Shown here: positions 8,431-16,590 of the stretch, piece by piece
Numbering within the stretch: position 1 is the stretch's first letter
Layout of the letters: the number at the start of each line of letters is the position of its first letter
NCBI GenBank assembly: GCA_026785945.1
Contig: JAJAZD010000047.1
Coordinates: forward strand, 1-32,506
Origin: Pseudonocardia sp.
GTDB taxonomy: Bacteria; Actinomycetota; Actinomycetes; Mycobacteriales; Pseudonocardiaceae
DNA length: 32,506 bases
Direction: 5' to 3'
Translations under genes and position numbers: made by a program
The notes under the pieces: generated by a model
Databases searched by the model: none
The model's input: the letters and a program-made list of their open reading frames with translations, nothing else
What the model was told of the DNA's origin: nothing

Positions 8431-8698
8431 GCAGGCTCACCGCCTGGACGAGCCGTGCACAAACCCGACCGACCAGGCTGCGCCGGTGCGGCTTGCCCTC
8501 ACCCGCCGTGCTCAAGGCTCGATGAGCGACGTCGGCGACGCGGCCCCGGACGCGAAGAGGGCCAGATCGCCGGGACGGGTCTCCGCTGCCGGTGCACGCA
8601 GAGCTTCATCGGTTGTCGAATACCCGGACGCCGGTTCGGTGATGCTGGCAAGCCACGGTGTTGTTGTGTCCTGAACACGAAAGGAAGGCTCATGTAGC
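8431..8698. other. Intergenic stretch without a supported gene
   Basis: The short frames on both strands here look like shadows. The one notable item is near the right end: an AAGGAAGG ribosome-site-like sequence followed by ATG (8692) and at once TAG, just before the membrane-protein stub. No hairpin or promoter could be assigned with confidence. Confidence 0.5.
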
Positions 8699-9040
8699 GT
8701 GGGCCACCAGGCCAACCAGCAGGTCCTCCTCGGCGGGGCGCCCGTCACTGCGCCCGCGCAGCAGACGTTCTGGGCCACGTCGGTGGCCGGAGCGGGACCG
8801 CAGCAGCTGACCTGGACGGTGGCGCAGGGTGAGTGGGCCGTCGTGGTGATGAACGCCGACGGCTCCAGGCCCGTCGTCGTCGACCTGTCGGCCGGCGCGA
8901 CGGCACCGTGGCTGCGGTGGGTGTGGATCGGGATGTACATGGGCGCCGGCATCGGCCTGGTCGCCGGTGGAGCCCTGGTCCTGCTCGCCGTGCGGCGCCG
9001 GCGCGACGAGACCGGCGCCGGGGTGATCGGCGCCGTGTGA
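8699..9040 (+). pseudogene. C-terminal stub of an actinobacterial membrane protein
   Basis: The translation GGAPVTAPAQQTFWATSVAGAGPQQLTWTVAQGEWAVVVMNADGSRPVVVDLSAGATAPWLRW is followed by one hydrophobic helix (VWIGMYMGAGIGLVAGGALVLLAV) and a basic tail RRRRDE. The W.V..G.WAVVVMNADGS.GV..D.S.GA pattern followed by a C-terminal helix is common in Streptomyces/Pseudonocardia exported proteins of about 200 or more residues. Only the last ~110 residues are present, without a signal peptide. GTG 8699 is the ORF-track start but may not be used. It is probably a 5'-deleted remnant. Function is unknown. Confidence 0.5.
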
Positions 9041-9205
9041 TCGACGTCAGGGTGCTGGTCCGGTGGCGCCCAGGTAGGTGTGACCGCGACGGCGGCGATT
9101 CAGCGACAGTTCGCGACGGCTCGCCTCAGCGCAGCTTCGCGACGGTGAGCAGGAGAGGGCGGAGGCCTCCACATATGCGGTCGACTCGGTCGTCCAGGCG
9201 GACAG

Positions 9206-9751
9206 CTATTGCACGACCCGGGTGCCGGCCGCCCGGTCGTGCAGGGCTCGGCGCAGCGGGTCGCGTGCCACCATGACGATGCTCGCGACCGCGATCAGCA
9301 CCGACAGCGCGTAGGTGATCCCGATCGTCACCGGCTGATCGACTCCCAGGATCAGCCGCCCCACCGCCAGATGGGCGAGTTGCCAGGGCAGGAGTTTGAC
9401 CGCGTTGCGGATCGCGGCCCGACCCGGGCCTGGTGGTCCGCCATCCGCGGTGATCACCCGCAACCGGGTCCAGCGCTTTCCCCAAGTCGCGTGCCGGGCT
9501 CCGCCCTCGGTCACGGACAGGTAGACCCCGACCGGCAGTACGGAGAGGGTGAACGCGACAACATCGGTCAGCGCCGGAGGCAGGGGCTCGGCCTGGGTCG
9601 GCAGGAGCGGCCGGATGGCGAAGCCGGCCGCGGTGATGACCGCGAGCCAGCCGACGATCACCACGTAGTCCCCTCCCGACGCCCGCAGTCGTGCCCACCC
9701 GGGCGCTGGCAGTGCCCGGGCCGGGGATGTCCGAGAAGGGTCGGCGGGCAT
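9206..9751 (-). CDS. RDD family membrane protein
   Basis: 181 residues from ATG 9751 (MPADPSRTSPARALPAPGW); the longer ORF-track version runs antisense into the slipin gene. The sequence GWARLRASGGDYVVIVGWLAVITAAGFAI opens with an RDD-type first helix. ARHATWGKRWTRLRVITADGGPPGPGRAAIRNAVKLLPWQLAHL is the typical central segment. LRRALHDRAAGTRVVQ is the usual ending. Three membrane helices are expected. RDD proteins are small inner-membrane proteins, mostly of unknown role, some linked to ion transport. The gene is divergent from the slipin gene across about 130 bases. Confidence 0.8.
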   Translation of the reverse strand: MPADPSRTSPARALPAPGWARLRASGGDYVVIVGWLAVITAAGFAIRPLLPTQAEPLPPALTDVVAFTLSVLPVGVYLSVTEGGARHATWGKRWTRLRVITADGGPPGPGRAAIRNAVKLLPWQLAHLAVGRLILGVDQPVTIGITYALSVLIAVASIVMVARDPLRRALHDRAAGTRVVQ

Positions 9752-9881
9752 TGACCCACGGTAGTGGCGATCCTCGACATCCCTCGCCGTGCGGCGTCGG
9801 AGCCGAGGACGGGCACGTCGCCGGTCCGTTCGAGACCTTGGCCCCTGCCCGCGCCGCGGCCCGCGCGCGCAGCATCGACCG

Positions 9882-10715
9882 ATGAACACGACCGTCACCG
9901 TTCTCGTCGTCGTCGTCGTCCTGCTGGTGCTGGGCCTTGCGGTGCGCATCATCAAGCAGTACGAGCAGGGCGTGCTGTTCCGGCTGGGCCGGGTGCAGGG
10001 CACCCAGGAACCGGGGCTGCGCCTGATCATCCCGATCATCGACGTCCTGCACCGGGTGTCGATGCGGATCGTCACGATGCCGATCCAGTCCCAGGGCATC
10101 ATCACGCGCGACAACGTGAGCGTGGACGTCTCCGCCGTCGCCTACTTCCGGGTCGTGGACGCGGTCAAGTCGGTGGTCGCGATCGAGAACGTCTACGTCG
10201 CCATCGACCAGATCGCGCAGACCACCTTGCGGACGGTGGTCGGGCAGCACACGCTCGACGAGACGCTGTCGGAGACCGACCGGATCAACTCCGACATCCG
10301 CGAGATCCTCGACGTCGCCACGCTCGACTGGGGCGTGGAGGTGACCCTGGTGGAGCTCAAGGACATCCAGCTGCCCGACAGCATGAAGCGGGCCATGGCC
10401 CGGCAGGCCGAGGCCGAGCGCGAGAAGCGCGCCAAGATCATCAACGCCGAGGGTGAGTCGCTGGCGGCTGAGGCGCTCGGGCAGGCCTCGGACATCATGA
10501 TGGAGCACCCGCTGGCCCTGCAGCTGCGCAACCTGCAGAGCCTCGTGGAGATCGGCGTCGACAAGAACACCACCGTCGTGTTCCCGGCCCCGCTGATGAG
10601 CACCATCGGCGAGCTGGGCTCGTTCCTCGCTCGCGAGACGGCCGCTGCCGCGGCTCCCGTCGCCACCCCGGTCATCACCACCAACGGCACGCCGGCCGTA
10701 CCCTCCACCAACTGA
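9882..10715 (+). CDS. SPFH/slipin (stomatin-like) membrane protein
   Basis: 277 residues. Residues 4-23 form a single N-terminal membrane helix ([17 protein letters not shown]). The SPFH/Band 7 domain follows: [68 protein letters not shown]. Next come helical repeats ([29 protein letters not shown]) and a low-complexity Ala/Pro tail. Slipins assemble into ring or cage structures at the membrane and are often paired with an NfeD protein; none is adjacent here. ATG 9882 is chosen because everything upstream in this frame is low-complexity and antisense to the RDD gene. Confidence in the family is high. The partner is unknown. Confidence 0.9.
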   Translation: MNTTVTVLVVVVVLLVLGLAVRIIKQYEQGVLFRLGRVQGTQEPGLRLIIPIIDVLHRVSMRIVTMPIQSQGIITRDNVSVDVSAVAYFRVVDAVKSVVAIENVYVAIDQIAQTTLRTVVGQHTLDETLSETDRINSDIREILDVATLDWGVEVTLVELKDIQLPDSMKRAMARQAEAEREKRAKIINAEGESLAAEALGQASDIMMEHPLALQLRNLQSLVEIGVDKNTTVVFPAPLMSTIGELGSFLARETAAAAAPVATPVITTNGTPAVPSTN

Positions 10716-10759
10716 GCCCGTCATACCGCCCGACGTGGGACCTTCTGCACTGTGGTGGG

Positions 10760-10981
10760 ACCGGATCGGCCCATGACGTCGACACTGCACAGATCCGACG
10801 CCAGCTGAAGTCGGCGGTGGTCGAGGAGCTGGGCTGGACGCCGAGCGTGGACGGCACGCACGTCGGGGTCGCGGTCAACGACAGTGCGGTGGCTCTGTCC
10901 GGTGAGGTCGCGAGCTACGTCAGCTTCGCGCACCTCGACGTGCACACCGCGCTCGCCTTGTTGCCCGCCGACGCGCGCTGA
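10760..10981 (+). pseudogene. BON-domain protein fragment
   Basis: In this frame AHDVDTAQIRRQLKSAVVEELGWTPSVDGTHVGVAVNDSAVALSGEVASY is the N-terminal part of a BON (OsmY-like) domain, a small fold linked to membrane or polymer binding and osmotic stress. There is no start codon in frame. After GEVASY the sequence departs from the family (VSFAHLDVHTALALLPADAR-stop), so the domain is cut at about 10920 and joined to unrelated DNA. The ORF track does not list this frame in full. Confidence 0.55.
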
Positions 10982-11110
10982 TTCCCTTCGCGCGGTGGAG
11001 GCCGGCGAGCTCGGCCAGCTCCTCCTCGGGACACTGCTCGAGCTCGGCGCGTTCGGTGGCGAGCAGGGCGCGTTCGGTGTCGCGCCGGCTGGCCCATGAG
11101 GCAGATGCGT
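10915..11110 (-). pseudogene. VIT1/CCC1-family transporter fragment
   Basis: The minus strand reads ASASWASRRDTERALLATERAELEQCPEEELAELAGLHRAKGISA. This matches the cytoplasmic helix after the second membrane helix of VIT1/CCC1 (DUF125) iron/manganese transporters, where QRDTERALLAKER...EEELAELAGLY.AKGLS is typical. Both sides are missing, and after KGISA the frame degenerates. It is fused in frame to the hydrolase remnant to its right, so a single ORF (10920-11645) spans two unrelated genes. Confidence 0.6.
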
Positions 11111-11645
11111 TCCTGGTGGACCTGACGCGCAGCTGCTCGGTGAGCTCGATCGTGTCGGCGAAGGCCTGGTCGAACGTCAGCGTCGAGGTGGGATCCAGGG
11201 CGCCGTAGGAGGTGCCGGCGCCGCGCTGGTCCCAGGTCCCAACGACGAAATCGCGCTCGAGCGGCTCGCCGAACAGGTGCATGGAACCCATCTCGGTGCC
11301 GCCAGGACCACCTGCCAGGTAGAGCAGTACAGGTGCGGCGGCGCTGCGGCCGCGCAGCAGCAGGCTTGTGTCGTGACCGCCCACCCGCGCGGTGCCGAAC
11401 TCTGCGATGCTGCCGGTGAGCGGTGTGCTGTCGGCCGCCCATCGACGCCCGGTCGACCGGCGGGCCGCCCCGGCTCCGTAGACCACGCCGACAGCAGCCG
11501 GCACCACCACCAGCAGCAGGCCGTGGAACCCCCGGCCGGTGACGAACCCGACGATGCCGTCGGTCGTGTCGAGGTGGATGCCGTCGACGGTCGGCCCGGC
11601 GACGGGTAGGCGCACCAGCTCCAGCGCCGCGACGTGCGCGGCCAC
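11111..11645 (-). pseudogene. Alpha/beta hydrolase N-terminal fragment
   Basis: From GTG 11645 the frame gives a membrane-anchored N-terminus (GFHGLLLVVVPAAVGVVYGAG), then LLLRGRSAAAPVLLYLAGGPGGTEMGSMHLFGEPLERDFVVGTWDQRGAGTSYGALDPTSTLTFDQAFADTIELTEQLR. This is the proline-iminopeptidase-like hydrolase opening, with the oxyanion motif GGPGG and the WDQRGAGTS loop. The nucleophile elbow and His lie downstream in the family and are absent: after TEQLR the reading frame passes into VIT1 sequence. Upstream of 11645 the same frame continues as RRHRPIVLG directly after a TGA, and an ATG lies one frame off. That suggests a further lesion at the original start. Confidence 0.65.
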
Positions 11646-11867
11646 CCCGAGGACGATCGGACGGTGGCGACGTCATCGCAGCCCTCACGGCACCTCTGTC
11701 TGCGTCATGACTCGCTTCCGTCCCCGGGACCCGCGTCCAGTCGGGGCAGAACGGCCGGCGCTCCAGGGTCGGGTGGAGGTCCCGGGTCGAGGGGACCAAC
11801 GGCCGCAGCGCCGGACCCGGCATCGCGCCTAGCGTCGACGGGACCGACAGGAAAGGCCGGGACGTCG

Positions 11868-12497
11868 ATGCGTGCCAGTGACATCATGACCAGGAGCGTC
11901 GTCACTGTGACGGCCACCACCACCATCCAGGAGGCGGCGACGCTGCTGGCGTCGAGCGGTTTCACCGCCCTCCCGGTGGTGGACCGCGACGGGGCGCTGA
12001 TCGGCCTCCTCACCGAAGCCGACATCCTTCGGGACCGGTTCCCCCACGACCCCCGATTTCACTGCTCCGACGAGGGCAGCATCCAGGGCCCGGAACAGCC
12101 ACCACGAGAACCGGCGTACACAGTGGGCGCGGTCATGACCTCACCGGCCGCGAGCGTGCGGGTCGGGGACGACGTGGTGGACCTGGTGACGATCATGCAG
12201 GCCGACGGGCTGCGCAGTATGCCGGTCGTCGACGGCCCTCGGCTGGTCGGCATCGTCACGCGACGCGACATGGTGCGCACCCTGACCCGCGACGACGGGG
12301 TCGTGGCCTCCGATGTGCGCAACCAGCTCGAGATCTACGGCGGCCGCGGCCGCTGGACCGTCGAGGTCGATGGCGGCGCCGTCACCATCACCGACGCGCT
12401 CGACAACCAGACCGACCGACACGTCGCGACCGTGCTCGCCGAAGCGGTCCAGGGGGTGACGGTCGTCCACATGACCGGCGAAGGAACCCAGCGATGA
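11868..12497 (+). CDS. CBS-domain pair with C-terminal BON domain
   Basis: 209 residues. The first CBS motif (residues ~1-62) is MRASDIMTRSVVTVTATTTIQEAATLLASSGFTALPVVDRDGALIGLLTEADIL. The second (~84-140) is VGAVMTSPAASVRVGDDVVDLVTIMQADGLRSMPVVDGPRLVGIVTRRDMV. The end (VRNQLEIYGGRGRWTVEVDGGAVTITDALDNQTDRHVATVLAEAVQGVTVVHM) is a BON domain. CBS pairs bind adenosine nucleotides and sense energy state, and CBS-BON proteins are common in actinobacterial stress/dormancy clusters. ATG 11868 follows GGAAAGG at a somewhat long spacing. The next gene, a universal stress protein remnant, begins in a 4-base overlap with its stop, so this was once a stress operon. Confidence 0.9.
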   Translation: MRASDIMTRSVVTVTATTTIQEAATLLASSGFTALPVVDRDGALIGLLTEADILRDRFPHDPRFHCSDEGSIQGPEQPPREPAYTVGAVMTSPAASVRVGDDVVDLVTIMQADGLRSMPVVDGPRLVGIVTRRDMVRTLTRDDGVVASDVRNQLEIYGGRGRWTVEVDGGAVTITDALDNQTDRHVATVLAEAVQGVTVVHMTGEGTQR

Positions 12498-12690
12498 GCC
12501 GTCCCACCCGAACCACGATCCTCGTCGGGGTGGACGGTTAGACCTCCGCTCTGCACGCCGCCCGCTGGGCCGCCGGCGGGGGCCGCCCAGCGCCACCATC
12601 CGCTGCGGCTGGTGTACGCGAGCAACGAGTTCGCCTTCGGATACCCATCGCAGGCCGTCGCTACGTCGCCGAACACGACTGGTCCTACCG
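12494..12690 (+). pseudogene. Universal stress protein (UspA) pseudogene
   Basis: ATG 12494 overlaps the stop of the CBS-BON gene (ATGA). The translation MSRPTRTTILVGVDG-stop-TSALHAARWAA is the classic Usp opening, in which a serine codon is expected where TAG stands, so a nonsense change is likely. A few bases later the frame also shifts: the neighbouring frame continues with AAQRHHPLRLVYASNEFAFGYPSQAVA, the next Usp strand. After about 12690 no Usp sequence is found, so the rest (>100 residues with the GxxG(S/T) nucleotide-binding motif) is gone. The ORF track does not show this gene because of the early stop. Confidence 0.75.
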
Positions 12691-12899
12691 TAGATCCATC
12701 AGCTCACGTGGTTCGTCAGTGCTCCGATGAGATCGGTTGCGCAGGCCGAGGACCAGGACCTGCACGATCACGGCGTGCGTATCCAGGTGCAGGTCCGACA
12801 TCTGAGTGAGGAGCTCGACGACGAGTTCGTGTGGCCTGGGGGCGGGCGGCCGCGTCGCCGAGCCGGGCTGCGGCGCCTCGGCCGGGTGACGCGGCCGGG
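12691..12899. other. No supported gene
   Basis: Several overlapping frames are open on both strands (for example a minus-strand stretch LVVELLTQMSDLHLDTHAVIVQVLVLGLRN). None shows a recognisable family, a start with a ribosome site, or a consistent start and end. It is probably further remnant DNA between the Usp pseudogene and the broken membrane protein. Confidence 0.4.
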
Positions 12900-13220
12900 T
12901 CAGCCGCTGGCCGGCGCGGGGACGGCGGGGCGCCGGCGGATCCCGTCGTGGACGATAGAGGTCAGCGACGTGAGGACAATCCCCGCGATGAGTAAGAAAA
13001 CGATCGGGTCGACGGTGGCGTAGTGCGCCGATGGCGAACACGACCAGCGGGGACAGCGCCAGGCAGGTCGACACGGTCAGTCGTGGCGCGAGTTCCACCC
13101 CGCGTTGCAGCAGGCAGGCCGCCGTCGCGATGCCGATCAGCCCGACGGCGACGGCGAGCAGCACCGTCTGCGGCCGGGCTCGCCGCGTCCGCGAAGTCCT
13201 TCGCCAGTACGAGCGTGGCC
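12900..13220 (-). pseudogene. Frameshifted small membrane protein remnant
   Basis: The minus strand carries two hydrophobic segments in one frame (QTVLLAVAVGLIGIATAACLLQRG and LTVSTCLALSPLVVFAIGAL). A third follows in the next frame after about 13028 (AHYATVDPIVFLLIAGIVLTSLTSIVHDGIRRRPA, ending with a stop at 12900). The third segment sits where the next helix should be, so a one-base frameshift is the best explanation. A second shift near 13185 would add ATLVLAKDFADAA upstream. I do not recognise the family. Confidence 0.4.
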
Positions 13221-13339
13221 GTGTTCGGCCCGGGTGGCCAGGACAGCGGGCAGAAGGATCGCGACACGCCGCCGCACACCCTTCGCGAGACTGTCGGTGG
13301 TTCCCGATACCGTTGGGCGCGTTTGAGGGAGGGGTGTCG

Positions 13340-15034
13340 ATGACGGTCACGTCCGCGGCGGAGCGGTCGGTCCAGGAGCTCTACGCCCCTTTGCTGGCGA
13401 GGTTGGCGCGCGCGGGCTCGGTCGACGAGCGACGGTCGGCGCTGGTCGACGAGGCCGGCGCGGTGTGGAGCAGACCCGGTTTCGACACGGTGCTCTGCGA
13501 GTCCCGCCTCACCTTCACCCCGTTCGACTACCAGCTCGCCACGATGCAGACGGTGCTGCGCCGGATGCGGGGGCGGGCGATCCTCGCCGACGAGGTCGGG
13601 CTGGGCAAGACGATCGAGGCCGGGCTGGTGCTCTCGGAGCTGCGGATGCGGGGGCTGGCCGACCGCGCACTGGTGGTCACCCCGGCCGGGCTGGTCGGGC
13701 AGTGGGGCGAGGAGCTGGAGCGCAAGTTCGCGCTGCCCACCACGGTGGCCGCACGCGGTAGCTGGGCGACCGATGCCGACCGGCCGGTGGTACTGGCGTC
13801 GCTGGCCGCGGCCCGACGCGATCCGCTGAAATCGGCGCTGCTCGAGCAGCGCTGGAACGTGGTGATCGTCGACGAGGCGCACCGGCTGCGCAACCCGGCC
13901 AGCGCGTCCGGGAAGCTCGCCCGCGCGCTGCGCACCCGCTACCTGTTGCTGCTCACCGCGACCCCGGTGGAGAACCGCCTGCAGGATCTCTACGAGCTCG
14001 TCAATCTCGTCGCACCCGGCCTGCTGGGCACCGCGGCGCACTTCCGGCGCACCCACGGCAACGCCGACACCGGGGTCGACGCCCTGCGCAACGTCTCGGC
14101 GCTGCGCGCCCGCACCCGGGAGATCATGGTGCGGCACCGGCGCAGCGAGGTGTCGGTGCTGCTGCCGCAGCGTCTCGCCGAGACGGTGCTGGTCACGCCG
14201 TGTGACGCCGAGCGTGCGGTGTACGCCGACATCGTGGCCCGGATCCGCGAGCAGGCCCGCGACGCGGCGTCCTCACACCGGATGACCCTGCGCAGCCTCA
14301 CCCGGCTGGCCGGGTCCAGCCCGGCGGCGGTGGCGCCCACCCTGGACAAGGTCGGGTGGCCCGATCTTGCCGCCCGCGCGCGGGCGATCGGGCGGCCCCG
14401 CAAGACCGACGAGCTGCTGGCCCGGCTGCGCACGCACGTCGAGCGCGGCGAGAAGGTGCTGGTGTTCACCGCGTTCCGGCACACCCTCGACGCCCTGGCC
14501 GCCGAGGTAGCGGCCGCCGGGATCGCGGCGGCGAGCTACCACGGCAGCCTGTCGCGGCGGGAGAAGGACGCCGCGGTGAGCGCGTTCGCGGGCGACGTGC
14601 CGGTGCTGCTGTCGACCGAGTCGGCGGGGGAGGGTCGCAACCTGCAGTTCTGCCACGTCATGATCAACATGGACCTGCCGTGGAACCCGATGCAGATCGA
14701 GCAGCGCCTGGGCCGGCTGCACCGGGTTGGCCAGCAACACGACGTGCTGCTGGCCAACCTCGTCTCCCGCGGCACGATCGAGGAACGGATCCTGCACGTC
14801 CTCGAATCCAAGATCAACCTGTTCGAGCTGGTGGTGGGGGAGTTGGACATGATCCTCGGCCGGGTCACCGACGACTTCGACTTCGAGACCTCGGTGTTCT
14901 CCGCCTACGTCACCGCCGCCGACGACGCCGAGTTCGCCGCCTCGCTCGACGACCTGGGTGCCGACCTCGCCCGTGCCCGTACCGACTACCTGCGCACCCG
15001 CGGGGCCGTCGACCAGCTCGTCGGGGAGGACTGA
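13340..15034 (+). CDS. SNF2/RapA-like DEAD/DEAH-box helicase
   Basis: 564 residues. Walker A is ADEVGLGKT (83-91), motif II is DEAH (178-181) and motif III is TATPVENRLQDLYELV (~206). The second RecA lobe has VLVFTAFRHTLDALA, YHGSLSRREKD, STESAGEGRNLQFC and INMDLPWNPMQIEQRLGRLHRVGQ (motif VI), then LVSRGTIEERILHVLESKINLFELVVGE. This is the RapA/HepA branch of SNF2 ATPases, which remodel nucleoprotein or RNA-polymerase complexes; relatives occur in several phage-defence systems. ATG 13340 has GGGAGGGG six bases upstream; the ORF-track start at 13031 is antisense remnant. RapA-type proteins are usually ~900 residues or more, so this chain is short. The next gene could supply the missing C-terminal part in trans. 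First gene of a three-gene operon. Confidence 0.88.
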   Translation: MTVTSAAERSVQELYAPLLARLARAGSVDERRSALVDEAGAVWSRPGFDTVLCESRLTFTPFDYQLATMQTVLRRMRGRAILADEVGLGKTIEAGLVLSELRMRGLADRALVVTPAGLVGQWGEELERKFALPTTVAARGSWATDADRPVVLASLAAARRDPLKSALLEQRWNVVIVDEAHRLRNPASASGKLARALRTRYLLLLTATPVENRLQDLYELVNLVAPGLLGTAAHFRRTHGNADTGVDALRNVSALRARTREIMVRHRRSEVSVLLPQRLAETVLVTPCDAERAVYADIVARIREQARDAASSHRMTLRSLTRLAGSSPAAVAPTLDKVGWPDLAARARAIGRPRKTDELLARLRTHVERGEKVLVFTAFRHTLDALAAEVAAAGIAAASYHGSLSRREKDAAVSAFAGDVPVLLSTESAGEGRNLQFCHVMINMDLPWNPMQIEQRLGRLHRVGQQHDVLLANLVSRGTIEERILHVLESKINLFELVVGELDMILGRVTDDFDFETSVFSAYVTAADDAEFAASLDDLGADLARARTDYLRTRGAVDQLVGED

Positions 15035-15037
15035 CTG

Positions 15038-16108
15038 GTGAACCCCGGCAACGTGGATCCCGGCCTACGGTTCTGGCTGCGTTACGTCGACGACCGCGGC
15101 GGGCTCACCGAGCCCGCGGGCGACAGCACGCTGGTGATGCTGCCGGAGTCGGTGGCCGCCCAGTTCGACCTGCCCGACGAGCTGGTCGTCACCGCCGAGC
15201 CCGACATCGCGCGCGACGACGGGGTGGTGCTGCTCGCCACCGGTCACCCGGTGTTGGTCCAGGCCGCCGACGCCACACTGAGCGACGGCGACGTCGGGGT
15301 GATGGGCCTGGCCACACCGTCGGGTCCGGCACCCGGCTCGGCGTTCCTGGAGGAGCGGGTGCGCGACCAGTTCCCGGTGGAGCACGGCAAGATCGAGGTC
15401 AGCGGCCTGCCGACCCGGATCGTCCGGCCGGTGCTGCGGCTGGGTGCGCTGGCCACCTACACGGTCTCGGCCGAGGAGACCTACCAGGAGAGGCTCGAAT
15501 GCTGGGTCGACGCGGGGTCCGGACTCCGGCTCGCCCCCGACGTCGTCGCGCGGTTGCAGGCCGCACCGCGTGCCGACGCCCCGGCGGCGCCCGGCGCACC
15601 GGTGCTCGACGCGGTGGCCGGCGCGCTCGACACCGCCCACGGGATTCTCGACGACGCGGCGCAGCGGCGTCGCACCGCACTGTCGGGTCAGGCCTCCGAC
15701 GCCCACCGGCGCGAACGCGCCCACGCCCGCGACTACTACGCCGACGTCCTGCGCTCGCTGGAACGTCGCCGCGCAGGCGCCGAGGTCGACCGGGCCGAGC
15801 TGCTCGCCGCCCGAGCGCAGAGCACGAAGGAGGAACGCACCCGGCGCCTGCTGGAGATCGACGAGAAGTACCAGGCGCGCCACGAGATCCGCCCGTACCG
15901 GCTGCACGCGATGCTGGTCCCGGGATGGCGGGTGCCGGTCGACGTCCAGCGCGGCCCGCGGCGCTACCCGCTCACCGTCGACTGGCTCGCCCCGCTCGGT
16001 GCGTTCGCCCAGGAACGCTGCCCGCACTGCGGTTCGACGGCCACGCTCTCGGCGAGCAAGACCCGGCTCGGGTGCACCGTGTGCCTGCCCGCCGCGGTGT
16101 CGGCGTGA
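15038..16108 (+). CDS. Helicase-operon partner protein with C-terminal zinc ribbon
   Basis: 356 residues, starting at GTG 15038 three bases after the helicase stop. The N-terminal half (FWLRYVDDRGG...LVMLPESVAAQFDLPDELVVTAEPD...VLLATGHPVLVQAADATLSDGDVG) looks like a mixed beta domain. Residues ~210-300 are strongly helical and charged (AHARDYYADVLRSLERRRAGAEVDRAELLAARAQSTKEERTRRLLEIDEKYQARHEIRPY), likely coiled coil. The end has CPHC (328-331) and CTVC (346-349), a four-cysteine zinc ribbon. I know no named family. Helicase plus this protein (564 + 356) add up to the length of one RapA-like chain, and some SNF2 helicases carry such helical and Zn-ribbon C-terminal parts. A split helicase, or a nucleic-acid-binding specificity subunit, is inferred. 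Confidence 0.7.
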   Translation: MNPGNVDPGLRFWLRYVDDRGGLTEPAGDSTLVMLPESVAAQFDLPDELVVTAEPDIARDDGVVLLATGHPVLVQAADATLSDGDVGVMGLATPSGPAPGSAFLEERVRDQFPVEHGKIEVSGLPTRIVRPVLRLGALATYTVSAEETYQERLECWVDAGSGLRLAPDVVARLQAAPRADAPAAPGAPVLDAVAGALDTAHGILDDAAQRRRTALSGQASDAHRRERAHARDYYADVLRSLERRRAGAEVDRAELLAARAQSTKEERTRRLLEIDEKYQARHEIRPYRLHAMLVPGWRVPVDVQRGPRRYPLTVDWLAPLGAFAQERCPHCGSTATLSASKTRLGCTVCLPAAVSA

Positions 16109-16118
16109 GCGGCCTCCG

Positions 16119-16562
16119 ATGACCGATCAATGCGGACTGTTCGATCTTCCTGAGCCCGTCGGGGTGCCGCACGCTCGATCTCCGGGTCGGGGGCGGGCGC
16201 GGGAGACGTTCCTGCGCAGGGTCGTCGCGGACGTGACCGTGCAGGACGCGGGCGCGCTGCGGGCGCAGGCGCTGCGCCTGTTGGAGGGCGGGATCGTCCT
16301 GGACGGCTGGGGCGCCGGCGAGGACGGCGACGAGGAGCTGCCCGATCCCCGCGAGGAGGTGCTCACCAGCTCGGCCGCCGCGCTCGAATGGTGTCTGGAA
16401 CCCACCGCCGGAATGGCGGCGCTGCTGGAGGGCGGGGCGGTGGCGCTGCGCTTCGTGGGGCACTGGGCCGCTGAACCCGGCGCCCCGCTCCGGGGGGTAC
16501 CCGGCATCACGTGGGCGGCGATGGAGGTCGACGTCGAGCAGGTGTTCGCGCGAGCACGCTGA
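16119..16562 (+). CDS. Small acidic third protein of the helicase operon
   Basis: 147 residues from ATG 16119, ten bases after the preceding stop; the longer ORF-track start at 15444 overlaps the previous gene in another frame. MTDQCGLFDLPEPVG is a short N-terminal segment with the LFD pattern seen in peptide-motif tails. The body (ETFLRRVVADVTVQDAGALRAQALRLLEGGIVLDGWGAGEDGDEELPDPREEVLTSSAAALEWCLEPTAGMAALLEGGAVALRFVGHW...PGITWAAMEVDVEQVFARAR) is alpha/beta and acidic in the middle. No family is recognised. Tight spacing implies translation with the helicase and zinc-ribbon genes, so a joint complex is likely. Confidence 0.65.
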   Translation: MTDQCGLFDLPEPVGVPHARSPGRGRARETFLRRVVADVTVQDAGALRAQALRLLEGGIVLDGWGAGEDGDEELPDPREEVLTSSAAALEWCLEPTAGMAALLEGGAVALRFVGHWAAEPGAPLRGVPGITWAAMEVDVEQVFARAR

Positions 16563-16590
16563 CGCTGCCCCGGTCGGGCGCGGGGGGGCC

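Noticed and set aside
9126-10790. Minus-strand ORF of 554 residues
   Set aside because: Antisense to the slipin gene and out of frame with the RDD gene; composition is shadow-like.
13031-13339. Upstream extension of the helicase ORF
   Set aside because: Antisense to the membrane-protein remnant, low similarity to any helicase N-terminus; ATG 13340 has GGGAGGGG.
14356-16122. 588-residue plus-strand ORF
   Set aside because: Arg/Gly/Ala-rich frame overlapping the helicase and partner genes; no motif.
16563-16590. Terminator between the convergent helicase operon and PRiA4 gene
   Set aside because: A GCCCC/GGGGGC pairing exists in the G-rich gap, but it is short, has no T-run and can arise by chance in such GC-rich DNA.
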